Shown here piece by piece: positions 17,681 to 23,968 of a stretch of 41,491 nt of DNA (its first letter is position 1; every line of letters starts with the position of its first letter). The translations under genes and the position numbers were made by a program. The DNA is taken from NCBI GenBank assembly GCA_029052015.1, contig JAIDJW010000155.1:1-41491 (forward strand), given 5' to 3'. This DNA is from Paramuribaculum sp. (GTDB lineage Bacteria > Bacteroidota > Bacteroidia > Bacteroidales > Muribaculaceae). The notes under the pieces are model-generated. The model searched no databases. It had not been told where the DNA came from and saw only the letters and a list, made by a program, of their open reading frames with translations.

Positions 17681-18838
17681 ATGCGACAATTATTAGTGTG
17701 TGTCGCTATCTGCTTTATAGTTTGTTCATGTGGGCAATCCGTTGTAGATTCAGCAGATAGAATACATCATGTGGACATAGAGCCTCAAGAAGTTGCGGTT
17801 GAAGATTTGTTTGACCGCATAGAGGTTGTGCCGTTAGAGACCAATGACAGCTCGCTGATATATTACATATATAATTCCTGTGTGAGCGACAGTGATATAT
17901 ATATACAGGATTTCAGGGCAATGGTGGTTTATCGTTTCGGTGCGGATGGCAAGTTCAAAAACCGCATCGGACGCATAGGGCAGGGACCGGGTGAGTTCAC
18001 ATTAGCATACGGTTTTGATATTGATTCTGACAAGAATAGGGCATATATAGTATCTGCGTTTGGTAAGGTATATGAGTATTCTCTCTCCGGTGAATTTATT
18101 TGTGACTATGAGCTGCCAAGTCGTCTTGCATACGATAATATAAAGATTGTTGATGACAGCACTTTTATGACTTGGTCAAGCTGTAGCTTTGAAGAGTTGT
18201 CGGGAACGATTCTTGGAAATAATTTTGATATGGTTCTTTATGTTCCGCAGCTATCGAGCCATCTGGCAGACAATCTTTATACTCAGCCAAGTTTTTTTAG
18301 AACTGATAATGTTCTTCATGTGGGTCAGTGCTATAACAGAAAAGTATATGCTGTAACCCGTGATTCTGCTATCGTTGATTATGAATGGGATTTCGGTAAA
18401 GATAACGTCCCTGACGAAGCTCTCGCAAAACATGATATTAAATCTGGCAGTGAAAATGCAGACACATCCAATGATCCTTCGGATATATTCCGTGCGGATC
18501 GTTCCATAACTTCATATCTGTACGGTCATAATTCAAATGATTTATATGATTATGTGACTTTTCGTGATGACTCAAAGTTTGATGGCGATAATAACAAGAG
18601 AATTCATTATAAGGTATTCTGCGACAAAAAGACAGGAAAGAATATAGTGTTTGACAAACTGTCAAACGGCATGATGAGATTCGGTCCTATGGATATGACA
18701 GAGGATTATGTTCTTTATCAGATTCCATGGAGGGAGTTGCCGCTGTATGAGGAGTATCTGCCGGAGGGGATGAAGCTGAGCGATATTGATCCGGATGATG
18801 ACAATCCCGTGCTCGCCCGCTTCTATTTCAAGAAATGA
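17681..18838 (+). CDS. 6-bladed beta-propeller lipoprotein 2
   Basis: The 385-residue product has a signal peptide with a lipobox-like VCSC (Cys17). It contains the same entry segment as propeller 1 (EPQEVAVEDLFDRIEVVPLET) and the IGRIGQGPGEF hallmark; a 38-bp DNA stretch in this entry segment (17780-17817) is identical to 16222-16259. The middle blades diverge and the last 33 residues are identical again. The frame is also open from an ATG at 17657 inside the NVEALA gene; the ATG at 17681, 4 bases past the peptide stop, gives a compact signal peptide and is preferred. The ligand is unknown; translation in tandem with NVEALA-1 suggests that they act together. Confidence 0.85.
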   Translation: MRQLLVCVAICFIVCSCGQSVVDSADRIHHVDIEPQEVAVEDLFDRIEVVPLETNDSSLIYYIYNSCVSDSDIYIQDFRAMVVYRFGADGKFKNRIGRIGQGPGEFTLAYGFDIDSDKNRAYIVSAFGKVYEYSLSGEFICDYELPSRLAYDNIKIVDDSTFMTWSSCSFEELSGTILGNNFDMVLYVPQLSSHLADNLYTQPSFFRTDNVLHVGQCYNRKVYAVTRDSAIVDYEWDFGKDNVPDEALAKHDIKSGSENADTSNDPSDIFRADRSITSYLYGHNSNDLYDYVTFRDDSKFDGDNNKRIHYKVFCDKKTGKNIVFDKLSNGMMRFGPMDMTEDYVLYQIPWRELPLYEEYLPEGMKLSDIDPDDDNPVLARFYFKK

Positions 18839-18950
18839 ATATTGTGTGCTCAAGCGTGTTAAAGTTGTGTTAAAAATGGCATTTGACTTTCAATTAGTTT
18901 CTTGGATTCGTACATTTGCGATTATTAACCCAATAAATCATATAACATGA
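18740..18950 (+). repeat. 211-bp perfect direct repeat, copy 2
   Basis: Identical to 17191-17401. It covers the last 99 bp of propeller gene 2, the spacer with promoter, and the first bases of the second NVEALA gene. Recombination between the two copies would delete or amplify exactly one peptide-plus-propeller unit of 1549 bp. Confidence 0.95.
18856..18918 (+). promoter_or_regulatory. NVEALA-2 promoter with 11-bp-spaced direct repeats
   Basis: Same elements as in front of peptide 1, because the spacer is duplicated: GTGTTAAA at 18856-18863 and 18867-18874, and a TACATTTG -7 box at 18911-18918, 28 bases before the start. Both peptide genes should therefore respond to the same signal. Confidence 0.5.
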
Positions 18951-19234
18951 AAAAAGTTATCCTTATAGCAACTGTCGCTCTTCTAGGTACAGCATGGAGT
19001 ATGCTGAACTCTCAACCCACCCAGGAATCCAGGTGTGAACGCAATAATGTGGAAGCAGTATCAGATAATGAGCTTCCGGAAGTAGAGATAAGTTGTTGTG
19101 CGTCACCAGAAATTGGCGATGGGCAGTGCTGGGCGCCAATATATAGATACCCTCAAACCCAAACGGGTTTTATGGGTTGCACATACGTTGGGATGATTAC
19201 TAACCATTGTGTGGGACCTAAATTCGTTCCGTAA
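18947..19234 (+). CDS. NVEALA-family exported cysteine-rich peptide 2
   Basis: The 95-residue paralogue of the peptide at 17398 has the same hydrophobic signal (about 4-20) and the NNVEAV motif (33-38). Cysteines are at 30, 50, 51, 61, 78 and 88; relative to peptide 1 only the segment between Cys61 and the fifth cysteine changes length (17 against 14), and the last interval stays at 10. Codons 35-44 differ from peptide 1 by six synonymous changes and no amino acid change, which indicates selection on the leader protein sequence rather than only recent copying. The C-terminal third is unrelated. It lies 10 bases before propeller gene 3. Confidence 0.8.
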   Translation: MKKVILIATVALLGTAWSMLNSQPTQESRCERNNVEAVSDNELPEVEISCCASPEIGDGQCWAPIYRYPQTQTGFMGCTYVGMITNHCVGPKFVP

Positions 19235-19244
19235 ATAACTAAGA

Positions 19245-20399
19245 ATGAAATTCATTTGTGCTATAGTTGCATGTATCCTTTTATACTCTTGCAGTTCCAC
19301 CTTATCTGTCGAGGATGAAAGAACTATAGATATCGAATTAATTCCCCAGAAAGTTGTATTTGAAGATATTTTTGGTTATATAGAAGTTGTGCCGCTTGAG
19401 ACTAATGACAGCTCATTGATAACCTGGGATTTTCATAAAGAACTAACGGATTCGGATATTTATATTTTTGATTTTGGAGCGAATGCCGCTTTTCGCTTTA
19501 GTCAGAAGGGTACTTTTAAGAACTGTATCGGTAAAAAAGGACAAGGTCCCGGGGAATATCCGTTTGCCTACGGTTTTGATGTAGATGCTAAAAGCAATCG
19601 AGCATATATTGTATCCGCATTGGGAACTTTGTATGAATATACTCTGTCAGGTGAGTTTGTCAGAGAAAGTCAGTTGCCGTGGCGATATAATTATCATCAG
19701 ATTCATCAGCTCTCTGACGGCAATTGGGCGTCGTGGACTTATAGCGATCTGGAAAATCCTGCGCTATCAATAATAAATCGGGAGAGGGACTCTGTTCTGT
19801 GCTCATTCGATGTGCCTGTACACATCGCAGACAGAATGTTTTCACAGCCAAAATTCTTTAAATATAATGGAGACTTATTTGTCGGTTTCGGATTTGATAG
19901 AAATGTTTACCACTTGAGTTCAGATACAATGACTGTCGCATACACATGGGATTTTGGAGAAAAAAACATCTCTGAAAATATGCTTGCCGAATATGATAAG
20001 ATGCGTGATGGTGGCGATTGGACAGATTTACAGGATAATTTTAGAAATGACAGCAGACGAATTTATCAGTTGTCGTCACATTGCTCAAACAACCGATACG
20101 ACTATGTGCTCGTTTATTATCTTGAAAAAATATATGACCTCCCTGAAAACGAACGAAAGTCAGAGGGGTATCATATATTTCATGACAAGAAAACCGGTAA
20201 AACATACGTTGTCGATAAGTTCAGCAATGGCTTGACCGGTATGGATGTATATGGCATGACGGATGATTATATGCTTTGCAGAATAGAGATGGAGTCATTG
20301 CCGCTGTATGAGGAGTATCTGCCGGAGGGGATGAAGCTGAGCGACATTGATCCGGATGATGACAATCCCGTGCTCGCCCGCTTCTATTTCAAGAAATGA
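19245..20399 (+). CDS. 6-bladed beta-propeller lipoprotein 3
   Basis: The 384-residue product has a signal peptide with lipobox-like LYSC (Cys16). The entry segment is more diverged (IPQKVVFEDIFGYIEVVPLET) than in propellers 1 and 2, and the hallmark reads IGKKGQGPGEY. The C-terminal 33 residues are identical to those of the other two, and the last 102 bp of DNA differ from copy 2 by a single base (20345). Its ATG follows NVEALA-2 by 10 bases, and its stop overlaps the next gene by ATGA. It is the last propeller of the array; a different gene, not a peptide, follows. Confidence 0.85.
   Translation: MKFICAIVACILLYSCSSTLSVEDERTIDIELIPQKVVFEDIFGYIEVVPLETNDSSLITWDFHKELTDSDIYIFDFGANAAFRFSQKGTFKNCIGKKGQGPGEYPFAYGFDVDAKSNRAYIVSALGTLYEYTLSGEFVRESQLPWRYNYHQIHQLSDGNWASWTYSDLENPALSIINRERDSVLCSFDVPVHIADRMFSQPKFFKYNGDLFVGFGFDRNVYHLSSDTMTVAYTWDFGEKNISENMLAEYDKMRDGGDWTDLQDNFRNDSRRIYQLSSHCSNNRYDYVLVYYLEKIYDLPENERKSEGYHIFHDKKTGKTYVVDKFSNGLTGMDVYGMTDDYMLCRIEMESLPLYEEYLPEGMKLSDIDPDDDNPVLARFYFKK
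20298..20399 (+). repeat. Third partial copy of the propeller 3' end
   Basis: These 102 bp match 18737-18838 with one substitution (T to C at 20345, silent). Identity ends exactly at the stop codon: the downstream spacer and promoter of the other two copies are missing, and the DUF1573 gene begins instead. Confidence 0.9.
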
Positions 20400-21253
20400 T
20401 GCGTGTTGCAGCGGTTATATTGCTGTTGGTGTGTCTTTGCGCCGGTTGCGGAGGCGGTGAAGCCGCGCAAAGTGACGCGGCGCTTCCCGACTCAATAGTG
20501 TTTCCGGAGTCGCTGGAATTTCGCGGCGCAACTCGTCAGCGCATAGACTATACGATTCCGCAGGGGAGATATAATGTGGTCTGCTATCAGGATTCATTGG
20601 CTTGCCTCGGCTGCCACTTCTCTCTGGAGCAGTGGCAGGAGTTTGCCGATGAGCTTGATTCGCTCTATCCCGGCAAGGCGACCGTAACTCTTATTTTCTC
20701 TCCGCGGTTCAAGCGCGAGGTGCGGTCGGCGATTCAGATGAGCGGCTATAACCGCCCGGTGGCTTTTGACATAGGCGACGCGTTTATGAAGAGTAACGGC
20801 ATCAAGGCTACGGCCGGTAGCTTTGTGGCGCTTGTCGACTCTGTCGGCAGGGTGGTGTCGACGGGCAATCCGGTCGGTGACGTGAGCGCGGAGTGGCGTT
20901 TCAGAAACATAATCGGAGGAAACGGGGCGCGTGAGCTTGCTGCCGGTGCTCCGGCAGCGGAGATGGTGCCCGAGGTGGTGAATCTCGGTGAATTTGACCA
21001 TAGCCTTGCGCGCGACACAACAGTGGCGATTGTCAACACGGGCGCGGAGCCGATGTGCATCCTTAAAGTAAAGGTGTCGTGCAACTGCACCGCCGTTGAC
21101 TGGAGTCGCAAGCCTATAGAGCCGGGCGACACGACCTTTATGCGGGTGGAGTACAAGAGCGACCGTCCGACCGAGGTTGACAGGAATATTCTCGTGTATC
21201 TGAGCGGTGGCAAGCGCCCGCTGGAGCTGCGGATTGTCGGCACAGCAAAATAG
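20396..21253 (+). CDS. Thioredoxin-like/DUF1573 lipoprotein
   Basis: The 285-residue product is a predicted lipoprotein (lipobox LCAGC, Cys18). The N-terminal half resembles a degenerate thioredoxin-like or AhpC-like fold, with a CLGC pair (about residues 70-73) in a position like the redox CxxC. The C-terminal part (about 190-285) is a DUF1573 Ig-like domain (VNTGAEPMCILKVKVSCNC, then IEPGDTTFMRVEYK). The start overlaps the propeller 3 stop (ATGATG/TGA; either ATG is possible), so it belongs to the same transcript. Its CxxC could serve the cysteine-rich peptides made in the same locus; that is inference. Confidence 0.8.
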   Translation: MMRVAAVILLLVCLCAGCGGGEAAQSDAALPDSIVFPESLEFRGATRQRIDYTIPQGRYNVVCYQDSLACLGCHFSLEQWQEFADELDSLYPGKATVTLIFSPRFKREVRSAIQMSGYNRPVAFDIGDAFMKSNGIKATAGSFVALVDSVGRVVSTGNPVGDVSAEWRFRNIIGGNGARELAAGAPAAEMVPEVVNLGEFDHSLARDTTVAIVNTGAEPMCILKVKVSCNCTAVDWSRKPIEPGDTTFMRVEYKSDRPTEVDRNILVYLSGGKRPLELRIVGTAK

Positions 21254-21269
21254 CCGAGGGCGGTTAGCC

Positions 21270-21288
21270 GAAAAATCGCTATCTTTGC
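21270..21288 (+). promoter_or_regulatory. -7 region for the flippase-like gene
   Basis: TATCTTTG at 21280-21287 fits TAnnTTTG, 17 bases before the start at 21304. The 19-bp stretch 21270-21288 is identical to 16064-16082 in front of propeller gene 1. No good -33 element is visible. Confidence 0.5.
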
Positions 21289-21303
21289 ACCGCGATATGA
21301 GCT

Positions 21304-22374
21304 ATGGAAGAAAGCAAGAGTCAATATAGCGGTGAGAATAGAAAGCGCGAGGCGTGGTGGCGGCTCCTGTTCAAGTACGGGGTGCCGCTGGTCATAACCG
21401 TGGGGCTGTGCTATCAGCTTTTTGCGGAGGTGCCTCTGGGCGAAATGATAGGAATCATCAAGGCCGACTGCAATTTTTTATGGATTGCGGCGGGTATGGC
21501 TCTGAGCATCCTCAGCCATGTGATTCGCGCGCTGAGATGGCGCATACAGCTTTACGCTCTTGATGTCAGGCCGCCGCTCGGTGTGCTGATTCTGAGTATA
21601 TTCGGCACCTACGCCGTCAATCTGGTGCTTCCGCGTCTTGGCGAGCTGTGGCGCACGGGATATATAGCGCAGCGTCAGCGGGCATCGTTCGCAACCGTTT
21701 TTGGCTCGATGATATGCGACAGGCTGTCAGACACGCTCACGGTGTTTCTGCTGCTGCTTGTCACTCTCGGGCTGGCTCATCCGCAGATAATGAGTTATCT
21801 GCAGCAGAACCCCGAGCTTTATCACAAAATCAGCGCCATACTCTCCTCGCCTTGGATATGGAGCCTGATACCCGCGCTGATTCTGATAGTATGGCTGATA
21901 TGCCGTGCGTTTCCGGACAATAAAATAGTTGCCGGAGTGAAAAAGCTCTGTGCGGGCATCTGGCAGGGCTTCGCGGTAATCGGCAGGATGAAGGGCAAAG
22001 GAATGTGGGTGGTGTACACGGTGCTGCTGTGGAGCTGCTATTTCTTTCAGCTCTATCTGGCGTTTTTCGCTTTTCCGGCAACTGCGGCTGTGGTGTCGGA
22101 CTACGGAATCACGGCAGTGCTCGTGTGCTTCGTGCTGACGAGCATATCTATGGCGGTGCCCTCCAACGGTGGCATAGGTCCCTATCAGTGGGCGCTGATA
22201 TTCGGTCTGAGCATGTACTCGGCAGGTATTCCGGAGCTGACAAAGGAGTATGCGATGTCGTTTGCCAATCTGGTGATGGGCTGTCAGACGCTGCTGCTCA
22301 TAGTTCTCGGTATAATAACTTTTGTGGTGCTGTCGGCAGACAGGCGCCGCAACAATATCCCCGCTACAAAATGA
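21304..22374 (+). CDS. Lysylphosphatidylglycerol synthase TM-region / flippase-like integral membrane protein
   Basis: The 356-residue polytopic protein has about eight membrane segments, with the signature features of the LPG_synthase_TM (YbhN/AglD-like) family: an early segment followed by LRALRW-like basic residues (VIRALRWRIQL, about 77-87), the NLVLPRLGELWRTGYI stretch (about 106-121) and PSNGGIGPYQW (about 286-296). It lacks the soluble synthetase domain of MprF, so it is more likely a lipid or lipid-linked substrate transporter of unknown specificity. Its stop overlaps the next gene (ATGA). Confidence 0.8.
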   Translation: MEESKSQYSGENRKREAWWRLLFKYGVPLVITVGLCYQLFAEVPLGEMIGIIKADCNFLWIAAGMALSILSHVIRALRWRIQLYALDVRPPLGVLILSIFGTYAVNLVLPRLGELWRTGYIAQRQRASFATVFGSMICDRLSDTLTVFLLLLVTLGLAHPQIMSYLQQNPELYHKISAILSSPWIWSLIPALILIVWLICRAFPDNKIVAGVKKLCAGIWQGFAVIGRMKGKGMWVVYTVLLWSCYFFQLYLAFFAFPATAAVVSDYGITAVLVCFVLTSISMAVPSNGGIGPYQWALIFGLSMYSAGIPELTKEYAMSFANLVMGCQTLLLIVLGIITFVVLSADRRRNNIPATK

Positions 22375-22889
22375 ATCTCGACGGACATAACGACTATTTT
22401 CTTGACGAGGATGAAAAATCCCAGGGTCAGACACCGGACAACGGCAGGACGATAAACTTTGGCAACGCTCCGGCTAATGCAGCGGCTCCGAAGCCGGAGT
22501 CTCCGCGGCGGCATCCGTTCAGAAAGGTTATCGGCTGGACGATAGTAATAGGTGTGCTGGTGCTCGCGGCGGTGTTTTATGTGCGCTATATCAATCCTTA
22601 CGCAGTGGACGCCCGCGCCACCGGCTATGTCACTTCGCTCGAGAAGCGCGGCATAATCTTCAAGACATTCGAGGGCGCTATGGCTACAGAGACTTCTATG
22701 GGCGACACTACAAGGGTGTATACCCGCGATTTTGCATTCACGGTGCCGGATGATTCGCTCGCGCGGCGCATACAGGATGTGGCGGCGGTGCCCGGCAAAC
22801 GCATCACACTTGTGTATGAGAGGTATTATGCCACTCTGCCGTGGCGCGGAAGCTCGGTAAATGTGGTGACAGGAATTGCCGGCGAATAA
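22371..22889 (+). CDS. Hypothetical single-pass membrane protein
   Basis: I do not recognise a characterised family. The 172-residue product has an acidic, disordered-looking N-terminus (about 1-50), one membrane segment (about 53-70, VIGWTIVIGVLVLAAVFYV) and a compact extracytoplasmic domain of about 100 residues rich in beta-strand patterns (ATGYVTSLEKRGIIFKTFEG, then RVYTRDFAFTVPD). The start is the ATG overlapping the stop of the upstream flippase-like gene (ATGA); the longer frame that runs back into that gene is a shadow. Co-translation suggests that the two membrane proteins are functionally linked. Confidence 0.75.
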   Translation: MNLDGHNDYFLDEDEKSQGQTPDNGRTINFGNAPANAAAPKPESPRRHPFRKVIGWTIVIGVLVLAAVFYVRYINPYAVDARATGYVTSLEKRGIIFKTFEGAMATETSMGDTTRVYTRDFAFTVPDDSLARRIQDVAAVPGKRITLVYERYYATLPWRGSSVNVVTGIAGE

Positions 22890-22897
22890 TATTTGAG

Positions 22898-22914
22898 CAA
22901 AAGCGCGGCTTTTG
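22898..22914. other. Short perfect hairpin between operons
   Basis: A 7-bp stem (CAAAAGC/GCTTTTG) with a 3-base loop lies 9 bases after the stop of the upstream gene. No T-run follows on either strand, so it is at best a weak terminator. Confidence 0.35.
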
Positions 22915-22928
22915 TCAGTGAGATTGAC

Positions 22929-22936
22929 TAAATTTG
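22929..22936 (+). promoter_or_regulatory. -7 box for pfkA
   Basis: TAAATTTG matches TAnnTTTG and lies 44 bases before the pfkA start. The nearest upstream TTTG (22911-22914) is only 14 bases away, closer than usual. Confidence 0.5.
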
Positions 22937-22980
22937 CACGATACACATAAGAATATCAACAGAATTAAATACTTAAGCAC

Positions 22981-23961
22981 ATGTCAGAAATCAAATGCGT
23001 GGGCATACTCACATCGGGCGGTGACGCCCCCGGAATGAATGCGGCAATCCGCGCCGTGACACGTTCCGCTATTTTCAGTGGATTTAAAGTGAAGGGCATC
23101 TATAGGGGATACAAAGGTCTGATTTCAGACGAGATTCAGGACTTCAGAACCCAGAATGTGTCGAACATCATACAGATGGGCGGCACGATACTGAAGACAG
23201 CGCGCTGCCCGGAATTCGCTACTCCCGAGGGGCGCCAGCTCGCATACGACAATATCAAACGCCATGGCATAGACGCGCTCGTTGTCATCGGCGGTGACGG
23301 TTCGCTCACCGGCGCAAGGGTGTTTGCAAACGAATTCAATTTCCCGTGCATCGGTCTGCCGGGAACGATAGACAATGATCTTTACGGAACCGATACCACT
23401 ATAGGCTATGATACAGCTCTCAACACTATTATGGAGTGTGTCGACAAGATTCGCGACACCGCTACGAGCCACGAGCGCCTGTTCTTTATCGAGGTCATGG
23501 GCCGCGATGCGGGCTTCCTCGCGCTCAACGGTGCGATAGCCTCCGGCGCCGAGGCTGCCATTATACCGGAAATCTCCACAGAGGTTGACCAGCTCGCAGA
23601 ACTTATCCAGAACGGCTTCCGCAAGAGCAAAAACTCTTCCATAGTGCTTGTTGCCGAAAGTCCGGTGACCGGCGGAGCGATGGGTATGGCGGAGCGTGTG
23701 AAGAACGAGTATCCCGGCTATGATGTGCGTGTGTCGATTCTCGGACACCTGCAGCGCGGCGGTTCTCCTACTGCCCACGACCGTATTCTTGCATCGCGTA
23801 TGGGCGCAGCCGCTATCGACGCTCTTCTTGAGGACCAGCGCAACGTGATGATAGGCATAACCAACGACAACATCGTGTATGTGCCGTTCAGCAAGGCTAT
23901 CAAGAACGACAAGCCTATAAACCGCGCTCTCCTCGACACCCTGCGCCGTCTGTCAATCTGA
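22981..23961 (+). CDS. pfkA: ATP-dependent 6-phosphofructokinase
   Basis: Phosphorylates fructose 6-phosphate in glycolysis. The 326-residue product has the E. coli PfkA length. Visible motifs are [16 protein letters not shown] (9-24), GGDGS (104-108), PGTIDND (127-133) and MGRDAG (173-178). The glycine in GGDG and the PGT (rather than PKT) motif are the features of ATP-using enzymes and argue against a pyrophosphate-dependent type. It begins after its own -7 box and is followed 7 bases later by the rRNA methyltransferase gene. Confidence 0.96.
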   Translation: MSEIKCVGILTSGGDAPGMNAAIRAVTRSAIFSGFKVKGIYRGYKGLISDEIQDFRTQNVSNIIQMGGTILKTARCPEFATPEGRQLAYDNIKRHGIDALVVIGGDGSLTGARVFANEFNFPCIGLPGTIDNDLYGTDTTIGYDTALNTIMECVDKIRDTATSHERLFFIEVMGRDAGFLALNGAIASGAEAAIIPEISTEVDQLAELIQNGFRKSKNSSIVLVAESPVTGGAMGMAERVKNEYPGYDVRVSILGHLQRGGSPTAHDRILASRMGAAAIDALLEDQRNVMIGITNDNIVYVPFSKAIKNDKPINRALLDTLRRLSI

Positions 23962-23968
23962 TTGCGCT

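Noticed and set aside
17191-18950. Insertion sequence or transposon ends
   Set aside because: The repeats are direct, contain coding ends and a promoter, lack terminal inverted repeats, and no transposase or integrase gene lies between or near them.
17398-19234. RiPP or lanthipeptide cluster with modifying enzymes
   Set aside because: No radical SAM, cyclase, LanM-like or peptidase-transporter gene is present in the window; only the leader/body pattern resembles such precursors.
22005-22370. N-terminal extension of the hypothetical membrane protein
   Set aside because: It runs in another frame through the flippase-like gene; the ATG at 22371 overlapping that gene's stop is the natural start.
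22981-23961. Pyrophosphate-dependent phosphofructokinase
   Set aside because: The GGDGS and PGTIDND motifs are those of the ATP type; the PPi type has GGDDS and PKT.
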